From contig NZ_CP013106.1 in assembly GCF_001431725.1 (NCBI RefSeq), positions 1,922,001 to 1,986,000 on the forward strand: 64,000 nt of DNA, given 5' to 3'. The notes beneath the pieces are model-generated. The model had not been told where the DNA came from. It worked only from the letters and a program-made list of their open reading frames with translations, and searched no databases. Each line of letters opens with the position of its first letter. Positions within the stretch are counted from its first letter, which is position 1. Source of the stretch: Halomonas huangheensis. GTDB lineage: Bacteria > Pseudomonadota > Gammaproteobacteria > Pseudomonadales > Halomonadaceae. Position numbers and translations under genes: made by a program. Shown in pieces: positions 17,431 through 26,304 of the stretch.

Positions 17431-18716
17431 GTCTTGCTCTGTCGTGCTTCGAACCCGGCGATCATATGCTGAGTGTCGAGCAGGCCAGGCAGGCGGTGCT
17501 GGGTCTGATCAAGGCACCGCTAGCCAGTGAGCGCGTCGCTTTGGCTGAGGCACATGGGCGAGTGCTCTCCGAGCCCGTATTCGCCAGCTTCGATGTGCCG
17601 GGGCACACCAATGCGGCAATGGATGGAATTGCCCTGGCCTGGCCGCAGGTTGCGGAGGCCGATCAGCACGGCGATGCAGAAGTGGCCAGTAGGGGCCGTC
17701 AATGGCTGCGTGTTGGCGAAGCATTGGCCGGGCGTCCCTTTGCGGGTGTCATTGGCGCTGGTGAGTGCGTTGTGATCACCACTGGAGCACCGTTACCAAC
17801 GGGTACTGACACGGTGATCATGCAGGAGCAGGTTGAAGCACAAGGAGACCTGTTCAGTATCTGTGACCCACAGCTCGTGCGAACCGGACAGAACGTTCGT
17901 CAGGCTGGTGAGGATATTGCCTGCGGTGCGACGGCGCTGGCCGCAGGTACACGTCTTGATGCGGCAGCCCTTGGCATGCTGGCCTCTCTGGGATTCGCCG
18001 AGGTTGCGGTCAGGCGTAGGGCGCGGGTGGCGGTCTTCTCTACGGGAGATGAAGTGACTGCGCCAGGCGAGCGTCGCGGAGCGGCTGCCATTTATGACGC
18101 CAACCGGTTCTCGCTTATGGGATTGTTGCGCGAGCAGGGCGCAGAGGTCATGGATCTGGGAATCATCGTCGATGATCGACAGGCGTTGATTGTGGGGTTG
18201 CGGAGGGCGGCCTCTATGGCAGATCTGGTGGTTTCCAGCGGTGGCGTGTCTACGGGACAGGCCGATCATACCCGTGCGGCGCTTGAGCAGCTCGGGCGAT
18301 TGGCGGTATGGCGTATTGCTCTGCGTCCGGGGCGGCCCATGGCCTGTGGTCTGTTGACGGAACGTGAAGTGCCGTTTCTGGGCCTGCCCGGTAATCCCGT
18401 CGCCTGCATGGTCACTGCGCTATGCTTCATGATACCGATGCTACGCGTGATGCAGGGCAGGGAGTCCATTACTGAAAGTTGGCAAGGTATCGCCGAAAGT
18501 CACTTCGAAAGCCGGGCCGGTCGTACCGATTTCTGCCGTGGTGTTTATCGTGTTGATCAGCAGGGTAACTTGCGCGTGGTCAATACGGGGGAACAGGGGT
18601 CCGGTATTCTATCGTCCATGGTGGCGGCCAATTGTCTGGTCGAGCTCAGCGAGCAAAGCAGCGGTGCTGGGCCAGGTGATATGGTGGCAATTCATCCACT
18701 ATCCAAATTTGTGTGA
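17427..18716 (+). CDS. moeA: Molybdopterin molybdenumtransferase MoeA
   Basis: Inserts molybdenum into adenylylated molybdopterin. The 429 residues show the MoeA landmarks SFDVPGHTNAAMDGIAL, TTGAPLPTGTDTVIMQEQ, the GDEVTAPG turn, DLVVSSGGVSTGQADHTR and the C-terminal PFLGLPGNPVA. ATG 17427 has GGGGAG 9 nt upstream and overlaps the mobB stop. Cytosolic; works with the downstream MoaC/D/E/A enzymes. Confidence 0.93.
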   Translation: MSLALSCFEPGDHMLSVEQARQAVLGLIKAPLASERVALAEAHGRVLSEPVFASFDVPGHTNAAMDGIALAWPQVAEADQHGDAEVASRGRQWLRVGEALAGRPFAGVIGAGECVVITTGAPLPTGTDTVIMQEQVEAQGDLFSICDPQLVRTGQNVRQAGEDIACGATALAAGTRLDAAALGMLASLGFAEVAVRRRARVAVFSTGDEVTAPGERRGAAAIYDANRFSLMGLLREQGAEVMDLGIIVDDRQALIVGLRRAASMADLVVSSGGVSTGQADHTRAALEQLGRLAVWRIALRPGRPMACGLLTEREVPFLGLPGNPVACMVTALCFMIPMLRVMQGRESITESWQGIAESHFESRAGRTDFCRGVYRVDQQGNLRVVNTGEQGSGILSSMVAANCLVELSEQSSGAGPGDMVAIHPLSKFV

Positions 18717-18726
18717 GGCACAGTAA

Positions 18727-19563
18727 ATGACGCTTACCCATCTCAATGCACGTGGCGAGGCCAGCATGGTCGATGTGAGCGACAAGGCCTCCACCAGGCG
18801 TGAGGCAACGGCGAGCGGTGCTATCTATATGGCTCCCGCCACGCTGGCATTGTTGACGGATGGCAAACTGCCCAAGGGCGATGTGCTGGCTACTGCACGC
18901 ATTGCCGGAATCCAGGCGGCCAAGCGTACTCATGAGTTGATCCCGCTATGCCACCAGTTGGCATTGTCGGGAGTGGCTGTCGATTTCGATATCGATACAG
19001 AGCAGGGGTGTGTTCTTGTGTCGGCGACCTGTCGTCTGGCCGGGCGCACCGGAGTGGAAATGGAAGCGCTGACGGCAGTATCTGTTGCCTGTTTGACGTT
19101 GTATGACATGTGCAAGGCCGTCGACAAGGATATGGAAATTTCGCGGATCCATCTCGATGCCAAGCAGGGTGGCCGCTCCGGCGTCTATCAACGAGGCGCC
19201 TTGTCGGCGGGCCGCGGTGCGGTCGTATCGGCGGTAAGCGAAGATCCGATTGTCACCGGGCAGGGCGCGAGCGGAGAGATGGATCTGGGATTGGTCCCGG
19301 GCGCCGAGCAGTGTGTGCGCGTCAAATGTCTTGCAGAGTTGCGGGAACGGTTGGGGATTGGTGAAGTGGTTGTACCTCTGGACCGCTTGCCGAGTGCCGA
19401 TGTCGCCGGTCTGAAGACCGCACTGAAGTCCATGGATCCACGCTTTGCCGGACTGGATCAGGGGCGTGTACTCTGTGCCGTCAATCAAGTAATGGCGGGT
19501 GATGGCACGCATTTGACCAGTGAGGACGAGGTGGCCTTCTTTCCTCCGGTCACTGGAGGCTGA
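18727..19563 (+). CDS. moaC: MoaC-MoaD fusion: cyclic pyranopterin monophosphate synthase fused to the molybdopterin synthase sulfur carrier
   Basis: A 278-residue protein in two parts. Residues 1-155 are a full MoaC, with [16 protein letters not shown], the active-site [12 protein letters not shown] and [12 protein letters not shown]. Residues about 196-278 are a MoaD-like ubiquitin fold ([14 protein letters not shown]) ending in the diagnostic FFPPVTGG, whose terminal Gly-Gly carries the thiocarboxylate. About 40 low-complexity residues link them. No separate moaD is in the operon, so this fusion probably supplies it. MoaC is normally free and hexameric, so the fusion could display six sulfur-carrier tails. 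Reading frame is continuous with no sign of a missing stop. Confidence 0.88.
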   Translation: MTLTHLNARGEASMVDVSDKASTRREATASGAIYMAPATLALLTDGKLPKGDVLATARIAGIQAAKRTHELIPLCHQLALSGVAVDFDIDTEQGCVLVSATCRLAGRTGVEMEALTAVSVACLTLYDMCKAVDKDMEISRIHLDAKQGGRSGVYQRGALSAGRGAVVSAVSEDPIVTGQGASGEMDLGLVPGAEQCVRVKCLAELRERLGIGEVVVPLDRLPSADVAGLKTALKSMDPRFAGLDQGRVLCAVNQVMAGDGTHLTSEDEVAFFPPVTGG

Positions 19564-19603
19564 AATGATCCGGGGGTTGAGATGATCCGAGGGTTGAGAT
19601 GAT
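19562..19603. repeat. 17-bp tandem repeat covering the moaE start region
   Basis: GAAATGATCCGGGGGTT (19562) and GAGATGATCCGAGGGTT (19579) are tandem, and a third partial copy beginning GAGATGAT contains the moaE ATG. The repeats duplicate ATG-like and GAGG-like elements just before moaE. Confidence 0.75.
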
Positions 19604-20057
19604 AAAAGTTCAGTACGAGCCGTTTGATGCCGGGCAGGAACAACAGTCGCTGTTGGCTGGTCGCACAGATATCGGGGCAGTGGTAAGTTTTACTGGCTTG
19701 GTACGTGACTTCAATGAATGCCCGGATGTCGAGGCGCTGACGTTGGAGCATTATCCTGGCATGACCGAGGCGAGTCTCGTGCAGATTGCCGACGAAGCGC
19801 ATCAGCGTTGGTCCTTGTCGGGGTTGACGCTGATTCATCGCGTTGGGCGTCTGGCACCTGGCGACCCTATTGTGCTGGTTATCGTGGCCAGTGAGCACCG
19901 TCGTGCCGCCTATGAAGCCTGTGAATTTCTCATGGATTATCTCAAGACACGTGCTCCGTTCTGGAAGAAGGAACATACCGCCAGCGGCGACTACTGGGTG
20001 TCTGAGCGGGAACAGGATCATGCGGATGCCCAGCGGTGGGAGGTAGGTACATCATGA
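19599..20057 (+). CDS. moaE: Molybdopterin synthase catalytic subunit MoaE
   Basis: Large subunit that transfers sulfur from MoaD to cyclic pyranopterin monophosphate. The 152 residues contain [27 protein letters not shown], the VGRLAPGD turn, and the active-site lysines in [14 protein letters not shown]. The ATG lies within a short tandem repeat, so upstream ATGs exist in other copies. The stop overlaps the moaA start. Confidence 0.93.
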   Translation: MIKVQYEPFDAGQEQQSLLAGRTDIGAVVSFTGLVRDFNECPDVEALTLEHYPGMTEASLVQIADEAHQRWSLSGLTLIHRVGRLAPGDPIVLVIVASEHRRAAYEACEFLMDYLKTRAPFWKKEHTASGDYWVSEREQDHADAQRWEVGTS

Positions 20058-21049
20058 CGACACAGCAGTTGATCGATGATTTTGGTCGCAGGGTTTCCTA
20101 TGTTCGTCTTTCCGTGACGGATCGTTGCGATTTTCGTTGTGTTTATTGCATGAGTGAGGAGATGACCTTCCTGCCTCGCGCACAGGTGCTGACGTTGGAG
20201 GAAATCTCGCAGATTGCCAGAGCGTTCACTGAGCTGGGTGTCGAGAAGATCCGGTTGACTGGCGGTGAACCGCTGGTGCGTCGCAATATTTCCGAGCTGG
20301 TGAGTAACATCGGTAGTTTGCCGGGGCTCAAGGATTTCACCATGACCACCAATGGCGCAGGGTTGCGCCGTTATGCTGATGATCTGCGTCGCGGCGGGAT
20401 GTCACGACTGAATATCAGCCTCGACTCCCTGGATCCAGAGCGTTTTCGTCGTCTGACTCGTACCGGTGATTTGAGCAAGGTTATCGATGGAATTCATGCG
20501 GCAAAGGACGCGGGCTTCGAGCGCATCAAGCTCAATGCGGTGGTGCTCAAGGGACGCAATGATGACGAAGTGGTGGATCTGGTTGATTTCGCGCGCCGGC
20601 ACCAGCTCGATATCAGTTTTATTGAGGAAATGCCGCTTGGCGATGTCTCCGATCACTCAAGAGCTGAAACCTATTGTTCCAGTGATGAGGTCCGGGAGGT
20701 TATCGAGCCATATTATCCGTTGACCCAGACCACTGAAGCCACGGCTGGTCCATCGCGTTACTTCCGTATGGCGGATAGTGGTACTCGGGTCGGTTTCATT
20801 TCGCCTCATAGCCATAATTTCTGCAGCAGTTGTAACCGTGTTCGTGTCACCGTGGAAGGGCGCTTGCTGTTGTGTCTCGGCAACGAGCATTCTGTTGACC
20901 TTCGCGCTGTGCTTCGCCGCTACCCCGGTGATGGTGAGCGCCTCAAGCAGACCATCATCGAAGCCATGGCGTTGAAGCCTGAGCGCCATTATTTCAAGAC
21001 CGATGGTGATGTTCAGATAGTACGTTTCATGAACATGACCGGTGGTTGA
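20054..21049 (+). CDS. moaA: GTP 3',8-cyclase MoaA (radical SAM)
   Basis: First enzyme of molybdopterin synthesis. The 331 residues have the N-terminal radical-SAM cluster motif CDFRCVYC near residue 25, GEPLVRR near residue 75, and the C-terminal second cluster CSSCNR with a third Cys in LLLCLG. The chain ends MNMTGG, and the C-terminal Gly-Gly is required in MoaA. ATG 20054 overlaps the moaE stop and has GGAGG 11 nt upstream. It is the last gene of the operon; the moaB homologue is absent here. Confidence 0.95.
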   Translation: MTTQQLIDDFGRRVSYVRLSVTDRCDFRCVYCMSEEMTFLPRAQVLTLEEISQIARAFTELGVEKIRLTGGEPLVRRNISELVSNIGSLPGLKDFTMTTNGAGLRRYADDLRRGGMSRLNISLDSLDPERFRRLTRTGDLSKVIDGIHAAKDAGFERIKLNAVVLKGRNDDEVVDLVDFARRHQLDISFIEEMPLGDVSDHSRAETYCSSDEVREVIEPYYPLTQTTEATAGPSRYFRMADSGTRVGFISPHSHNFCSSCNRVRVTVEGRLLLCLGNEHSVDLRAVLRRYPGDGERLKQTIIEAMALKPERHYFKTDGDVQIVRFMNMTGG

Positions 21050-21090
21050 GCCCGACGGGCTGTCATCTCTTATTCTACCTTGGTGAACAG

Positions 21091-21128
21091 ACACGGCTTT
21101 ATGCGCTGCTACGCGTGTAAAGCCGTGT
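21091..21128 (+). terminator. Hairpin after moaA
   Basis: An 11-bp perfect stem (ACACGGCTTTA with TAAAGCCGTGT) around a 16-nt loop lies 41 bp after moaA. It is followed by CCGTATTTG; a likely operon terminator. Confidence 0.6.
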
Positions 21129-21355
21129 CCGTATTTGTGCTGAACGCCTGCTGAAAATGGGCGCTTACCCGTACGGCTCGTGACCACTACTCTGGCTATC
21201 CAGCAAAATCGATGTGCATGAATGCGCAAGTACTGTTCGAAATGACTATGGAAATGCGTTGGATAGGTGAACAGCTTGACCGTATCAACAGTCGAAACAG
21301 GGTATAGGGTTACAGGTTTTCTACTGAAATATTCAAAAAAACCTTGTCGATATTC

Positions 21356-21383
21356 TTGCCAACACAAGCGTAGAGCATATACT
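21356..21383 (+). promoter_or_regulatory. Predicted promoter of the H-NS-like gene
   Basis: TTGCCA (21356-21361) and TATACT (21378-21383) are 16 bp apart, 56 bp before the coding start. The 390-bp gap after moaA holds only this, the hairpin and AT-rich DNA. Confidence 0.55.
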
Positions 21384-21439
21384 TTTCATCAAGTGAATAT
21401 TGCTATCCTGTGATCGTGTAAAAAGGCATGGAGGGATAT

Positions 21440-21724
21440 ATGTCCAGTGAATCTCTTGAGCGTATTGCTCGGAACAAGAATGTGGCGCGCGCCGCAGCCC
21501 GTCAGCTGAGCATGGAGCAATTGCAGAAGCTGGCTGAGGTTGTTGAAGAAGTGATTGAACAAAAGAAGGGCGAGGATCGTCAGCGGCAGGAAGAAGAGGT
21601 GCAAAAGGCACGCAAGCTGGCAGAGATTCGTGAACAGATCACCGAAGCAGGACTGTCGCTTGATGATCTGGTCTCGGAACAGCCTAAGCGCAAGCGTGGC
21701 CGTCCGCCGAAGAACAAGAAGTGA
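21440..21724 (+). CDS. Small H-NS-like nucleoid protein with AT-hook tail
   Basis: A 94-residue basic protein. Residues 1-75 are predicted all-helical and highly charged, like the H-NS oligomerisation domain (ESLERIARNKNVARAAARQL, then a coiled-coil stretch rich in E, K and Q). Residues 84-94 are KRKRGRPPKNKK, an AT-hook of the RGRP type, in place of the usual longer H-NS DNA-binding domain with its TWSGRGR/KPPKW motif. It probably bridges or coats AT-rich DNA, such as the nearby island, but this is inference. GGAGG 6 nt upstream supports ATG 21440. It is flanked by its own promoter and terminator. Confidence 0.7.
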   Translation: MSSESLERIARNKNVARAAARQLSMEQLQKLAEVVEEVIEQKKGEDRQRQEEEVQKARKLAEIREQITEAGLSLDDLVSEQPKRKRGRPPKNKK

Positions 21725-21833
21725 TCGGTGGCATTTCGTCCCTTGATATATCTGTAACGATGGATTGAACCTGGGTACGCCGGAGTGTCGATATTGAACG
21801 CTCTCATGTCAGTGCACGTATCGTGGCAGAGAA

Positions 21834-21875
21834 ACAACAAGCGGCTCGAGAGCTTTCCTCTCGAGTCGCTTGTTG
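21834..21875. terminator. Bidirectional terminator between the H-NS-like gene and the RNase J gene
   Basis: A long inverted repeat (CAACAAGCGGCTCGAGAG with CTCTCGAGTCGCTTGTTG, one mismatch, loop CTTTC) lies between two convergent genes. The outer stem supplies T-rich ends in both directions. Confidence 0.75.
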
Positions 21876-21889
21876 CATATAAGGGATGC

Positions 21890-21938
21890 CAGTAGGTGAA
21901 GTGCTTCAGTAGGTGAAGTACTTCCAGCAGGTGATGGG
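21890..21938. repeat. 17-bp tandem repeats near the 3' end of the RNase J gene
   Basis: CAGTAGGTGAAGTGCTT at 21890, CAGTAGGTGAAGTACTT at 21907 and a diverged third copy beginning CAGCAGGTGATGGG at 21925. The array ends 2 bp short of the stop codon of the minus-strand gene. Confidence 0.75.
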
Positions 21939-21939
21939 C

Positions 21940-23628
21940 CTAGGGCACGCTATCGACAAGATATTCTGTTTCGGTGGCCATCAATTGCAGTTGGATATCC
22001 GGAGTGTGCTGTACATGGTCAGATAGCCAACTTCCGATTCGGGGGTGTAGAAGTCGTCTCAGTCCTGCCAGGGTGTCTGTGGCAATATCATCGAGCTGTT
22101 CATCCAGCCAGTCGCAGAAGCTATCTTCGTCCAGTGGGCTGCTTTCACTGGTATCAAGTAGCAGGCGCCCGATGCGTGTCCAGCCTGTCGTAGTGGCTGC
22201 CAGGGTAATGGCTATGAACAGGGTGCCATGTCGAGAGATTCGAGCTTGCGTGTCTGATTTCACGGGACTCAGTGCATTGCGTTGCACGAGGCGAACTTGC
22301 TGGGGAAACCGCTGTTCAAGGCGTAGTCCGCTGTCATCGAAATGAATCATATCGCCATTGCTCGGCAATAGGTTTGCGGTGATACCCATGCCTCTGGCTA
22401 GATCTGCATGCGCAGTCTGGTGAACAGGCTCACCGTGTACTGGCAGTAGATGCGCAGGTTTCACCCAGTGATAAAGGCTTTCGAGTTCCTCCTGGGCAGG
22501 ATGGCCTGACGCATGCAGTTGCGGATGTGAAAATTCGTCGAGAATATTGACCTCGAAACGTTTCAATCCTCTCTTGAGTCGCTCAATGAGATGCTCATTT
22601 CCCGGAATGGCCTTGGCCGAGAAGATCACGCTATCACCGGTGGTCAGCTCGAAATGGGGGTGTCGCCCCTGTGCCAGTCTCGATAGCGCGGCGCGAGGCT
22701 CGCCTTGGCTGCCGGTGGCAATTACCAGCACTTCGTCGGCAGGTAGATAGCCGAGATCGGAGGCGGGAACCAATGCTGGAAAGTCGTCGAAGTAGTCGAG
22801 CTGCCTGGCGATGGCGACCATTCTCTCCATCGAGCGACCCAGCAGGCTGACACGTCTATTGCAGGATGCTGCGGCGCGCGCAATCGACAGCACTCGAGCC
22901 AGATTGCTGGCAAAGCAACTGACCACGACACGGCCAGAGCATTTACCGATGGTCTCGGTCAGCGCTCTGGCCACCTGGCGTTCGCTGTGCGAACGGCCGA
23001 GGATATTGGCGTTGGTGGAATCGCCAACCACCAGGTCTACCGGTGCCAGACTACGGAATAACTGCTCATCGACCGGAGCACCGATCACTGGGTCGGGATC
23101 GATCTTCCAGTCACCGGTATGCAGAATACGATGCCCCCCAGCCTCCATGATGAGTGCGCAACTCTCCGGGATGGAGTGTGTCACTGGGAGAAAGCGTACG
23201 TTGAAGGCGTCGCTGCTGCAGGCTTCACCGGGTTCGATGACCTTGATCGAGGCGGTAGCCAGCCCATGCTCGGCGAAGCGTGTGCGAAGCATTTCCGCCG
23301 CCAGTGGTGTGGCGTATATCGGGCAGCCCCAGTTTGGCCACAGCCACACCACTGCACCGATATGGTCTTCATGTCCGTGGGTGATGATCAGGGCTTCCGG
23401 CGTGATATTGCATGCCTTGAACGCTTGAGGATCGGGAACCTGCAGGGGGTTGCCGTCGAGGTCCTGGCGAATCAGCATGCCGCAATCTACGGCGATCCAA
23501 CTGTCGAGATAGCCGTATAGGGTCAGGTTCATGCCGACTTCGCCACAACCCCCCAGCGGTAGTATGCGTAATGGTGGTCGGCGGCGGCGGCGGATCTGAA
23601 CCTTGGGTGTCGGCATCGCATCAGGCAT
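21940..23628 (-). CDS. RNase J family beta-CASP metallo-ribonuclease
   Basis: Predicted RNA nuclease with 5'-3' exo- and endo-activity, 562 residues. The metallo-beta-lactamase core has IITHGHEDHIGA (zinc ligands) near residue 80, a VTHSIPES segment, LHTGDWKID and VVGDSTNA. The beta-CASP part has VVSCFASNLARV and LGRSMERM, then SGHPAQEEL and LLPVHGEPVHQ. The C-terminal 120 residues are the variable J-type tail. RNase J is widespread in Firmicutes, actinobacteria and alphaproteobacteria and less usual beside the RNase E system of gammaproteobacteria. The start at 23628 gives MPDAMPTPKVQIRRRRRP; a start 12 bp further in is possible. It is divergent from purU. Confidence 0.85.
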   Translation of the reverse strand: MPDAMPTPKVQIRRRRRPPLRILPLGGCGEVGMNLTLYGYLDSWIAVDCGMLIRQDLDGNPLQVPDPQAFKACNITPEALIITHGHEDHIGAVVWLWPNWGCPIYATPLAAEMLRTRFAEHGLATASIKVIEPGEACSSDAFNVRFLPVTHSIPESCALIMEAGGHRILHTGDWKIDPDPVIGAPVDEQLFRSLAPVDLVVGDSTNANILGRSHSERQVARALTETIGKCSGRVVVSCFASNLARVLSIARAAASCNRRVSLLGRSMERMVAIARQLDYFDDFPALVPASDLGYLPADEVLVIATGSQGEPRAALSRLAQGRHPHFELTTGDSVIFSAKAIPGNEHLIERLKRGLKRFEVNILDEFSHPQLHASGHPAQEELESLYHWVKPAHLLPVHGEPVHQTAHADLARGMGITANLLPSNGDMIHFDDSGLRLEQRFPQQVRLVQRNALSPVKSDTQARISRHGTLFIAITLAATTTGWTRIGRLLLDTSESSPLDEDSFCDWLDEQLDDIATDTLAGLRRLLHPRIGSWLSDHVQHTPDIQLQLMATETEYLVDSVP

Positions 23629-23798
23629 CGTTGATGATATTCCCCCACTATACGGGAAGCCCTGGTGTCCCCTCAATCCGCGTGGCTGTTCTGAATCAAG
23701 GCGCCGTGCCGAGAGCTGGGCTTTTGGTTACAATGCCGGCCTCTGTTTTTACCCAGCCCTGTTTTATCCACCCCTGTTTCATCGAGAGTAGTGTAGTC

Positions 23799-24653
23799 AT
23801 GTCACATTTTTATCGTCTGGTGGTGTCCTGCCCCGATCGTCTGGGCATCGTGGCAAGAGTGTCGAATTTCATTGCCGGTCACGGGGGATCCATTACCGAG
23901 GCCAGCCAGCACTCGGACCTCGAAACCGGACGGTTCTTCATGCGTTACGAGATTCTTGCTGATTCGATTGGCATGACGCTGGAAGAACTTCGTGAGGCTT
24001 TTGAGCCTGTCGCGAGAGAGTTCGATATGCAGTGGGCGTTGCGCGATACCCAGCAGCGTCAACGGGTGGTGTTGATGGTGTCGCGAGAGTCCCACTGCCT
24101 GGTGGATCTGTTGTACCGCTGGACGGCGGAAGGACTGGATTGCGATGTCGTGGCGGTGGTGTCCAACCATGATGACCTACGCAGCATGGTCGAATGGCAT
24201 GGCATACCCTACCATCATGTGCCGGTGACCCCGGAGACCCGACCTCAGGCCTTTGCTCAGGTCGAGCAACTGATCGGAGAGTATCAGGCGGACACCATCG
24301 TGCTGGCTCGCTACATGCAGATACTGCCGCCGGACCTGTGCCGCAACTACGCGGGCCGGGTGATCAATATCCACCACAGCTTCCTGCCATCCTTCGCCGG
24401 AGCCAGGCCCTATCACCAGGCCTATCAGCGTGGAGTCAAGCTGATTGGTGCGACCTGCCACTATGTGACCGAGGAGCTGGATGCTGGCCCGATCATCGAG
24501 CAGGACATCCATCGTGTCAGCCATTGCCACACGCCCACCGATCTGGTGCGTTTTGGTCGTGACGTAGAGAAGACAGTACTGGCACGTGGCCTGCGGTGGC
24601 ACCTCGAGGATCGTGTGATCATCCACGGTAACAAGACGGTGGTCTTTGCCTGA
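23799..24653 (+). CDS. purU: Formyltetrahydrofolate deformylase PurU
   Basis: Hydrolyses 10-formyl-THF to formate and THF, balancing one-carbon pools and supplying formate for purine synthesis. The 284 residues comprise an N-terminal ACT domain (about 1-85, VSCPDRLGIVARVSNFI) and a C-terminal formyltransferase domain with LARYMQILPPDLC, the catalytic NIHHSFLPSF (Asn, His) and GATCHYVTEELDAGPIIEQD (Asp). ATG 23799 gives the family N-terminus; the long in-frame extension upstream is not coding. The last 17 bases of the gene are nearly repeated about 40 bp after its stop. Confidence 0.95.
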   Translation: MSHFYRLVVSCPDRLGIVARVSNFIAGHGGSITEASQHSDLETGRFFMRYEILADSIGMTLEELREAFEPVAREFDMQWALRDTQQRQRVVLMVSRESHCLVDLLYRWTAEGLDCDVVAVVSNHDDLRSMVEWHGIPYHHVPVTPETRPQAFAQVEQLIGEYQADTIVLARYMQILPPDLCRNYAGRVINIHHSFLPSFAGARPYHQAYQRGVKLIGATCHYVTEELDAGPIIEQDIHRVSHCHTPTDLVRFGRDVEKTVLARGLRWHLEDRVIIHGNKTVVFA

Positions 24654-24729
24654 CCGGTATGCCGTGACGAGAGTCGTGGTTCCAGGCTGAAACGGTGGTC
24701 TTTAGCCTGGGCTGCGGGCGGATACGTCT

Positions 24730-24749
24730 GCCGCGGCTTCAGCCGCGGC
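24730..24749. terminator. GC-rich hairpin between the convergent purU and nadB genes
   Basis: Stem GCCGCGGC with GCCGCGGC around loop TTCA, at the 3' end of nadB (it includes the nadB stop) and 77 bp after purU. There is no U tract, so terminator activity is uncertain. Confidence 0.45.
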
Positions 24750-26304
24750 GCATCCGAGAAGGTTGGGGGTGAGGATCGGCGTGAACTGTGCAGTCTGGAT
24801 TGAAATGCAGGCCACGGGATTCTCGCCGTTGCCGCGCGCAGGTGACCGTCAGCAACGATAGTGTCAGTGCCTGGCGACAGGCTGCCAGATCGGTACTGGG
24901 TGCTGCATTCCGGCAGTGATTCTGCATCTTCTGTTCGAGTTGCTGGAGTTGCTGAAACGCTTCATCGAGTCCTGTATCGCTGCGCACGATGGCGACTCTT
25001 GCGCTCATGATCTCGCGCATACGGCTCCGCCATTGCTGAATCTGTTGCTTGTCGATCTGGGGGCCACCCCATTGGGTGCCGACCAACTCTGCGGTGTGGT
25101 TCTTGGTTGGCTGATGCAGATGCTGTGCTGCCGCACGAGCGAATACCAGGCATTCGAGCAGAGAATTGCTGGCCATGCGGTTGGCACCATGCAGCCCGGT
25201 ATAGGCTACTTCGCCCACAGCATACAGTCCACGGACGCCGGTGGCGCCGTTCAGATCCGTGGCGATGCCGCCACAGCTGTAGTGAGCGGCGGGAACCACC
25301 GGAATCGGCTGTTGGGTGATGTCGAGGCCGCGACCGAAGCAGTGAGCGTAGATGGTCGGGAAGTGATGGCGGATGTTCTCCGCTCCCAGATGGCGGACAT
25401 CCAGCAACACATGATCGCTGCCACACTGCTGCATCCGCGAGTCGATGGCGCGGGCCACTACGTCGCGGGGCGCCAGTTCCGCACGCTCATCAATGTCCGG
25501 CATGAAACGTTGGCCATGGATGTCGAGCAGGATTCCACCTTCGCCGCGTACCGCCTCGCTGATCAGGAACGGTGGCCCTTCGGGATCGTAAAGACAGGTG
25601 GGGTGGAATTGCTGGAACTCCAGGTTGGCCAGCTCCGCGCCAAGTTCCCATGCCATCGCCATGCCTTCGCCACTCGCTGGGCTGGGGCTTGTGGTGTGAC
25701 GATACAGGCCGCTGGCGCCGCCGGTTGCCAGTACCGTATCACCTGCGAGAAGCTCATGAAGCTCGCCGTTGACATCAATACAGCGGGCGCCGCGACAGGC
25801 ACCAGCGAGATCACCGATCAGCTCGATGGCAGTAAGGTCGTCGCGGATCTGGATCTCCGGATGTGATGCGACCTTGTCGAGCAGGGTGTCGGTGACAGCG
25901 CGTCCAGTGGCGTCATCGGCATGGATGATGCGCCGCGTATTGTGTCCACCTTCTCGAGTCAGGTGATAAGGATAGCTCGCGTCGGGATCGGGGTCGGGAG
26001 TGAAGGGCACGCCCATCGCCAGTAGCCACTGGATGGCTGAAGGTCCTTGCTCGACGGTGAAGCGCACTGCGGCTTTCTCGCAGAGACCATCACCGGCAAC
26101 CAGGGTGTCCTGAATATGGGCCTCGACGTTGTCGGTCGGTGCCAGTACCGCGGCAATTCCCCCTTGAGCCCAGCGACTTGCGCCCTGTGCTTCTTCACCG
26201 GGCCGCAACAGGGTTACGGGCCGGTGATCCGCGATCTCCAGCGCCATGGACAGGCCGGCGACACCACCGCCGATTATCAGTACATCAATGGGGGCCTGGT
26301 TCAT
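24739..26304 (-). CDS. nadB: L-aspartate oxidase NadB
   Basis: Flavoprotein oxidising L-aspartate to iminoaspartate, the first step of de novo NAD synthesis. The 521 residues have the FAD-binding VLIIGGGVAGLSMAL at the N-terminus, GASRWAQGGIAAVL, EGGHNTRRIIHADDATGRAV, the FHPTCLYDP segment and SCGGIATDLNGATGVRGLYAVGE near the C-terminus. The start at 26304 has AAGGAAG 6 nt upstream. No nadA or nadC is nearby, so it is separated from its pathway partners. The gene starts inside the end of the upstream FUSC gene (20-bp overlap). Confidence 0.93.
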   Translation of the reverse strand: MNQAPIDVLIIGGGVAGLSMALEIADHRPVTLLRPGEEAQGASRWAQGGIAAVLAPTDNVEAHIQDTLVAGDGLCEKAAVRFTVEQGPSAIQWLLAMGVPFTPDPDPDASYPYHLTREGGHNTRRIIHADDATGRAVTDTLLDKVASHPEIQIRDDLTAIELIGDLAGACRGARCIDVNGELHELLAGDTVLATGGASGLYRHTTSPSPASGEGMAMAWELGAELANLEFQQFHPTCLYDPEGPPFLISEAVRGEGGILLDIHGQRFMPDIDERAELAPRDVVARAIDSRMQQCGSDHVLLDVRHLGAENIRHHFPTIYAHCFGRGLDITQQPIPVVPAAHYSCGGIATDLNGATGVRGLYAVGEVAYTGLHGANRMASNSLLECLVFARAAAQHLHQPTKNHTAELVGTQWGGPQIDKQQIQQWRSRMREIMSARVAIVRSDTGLDEAFQQLQQLEQKMQNHCRNAAPSTDLAACRQALTLSLLTVTCARQRRESRGLHFNPDCTVHADPHPQPSRMRRG

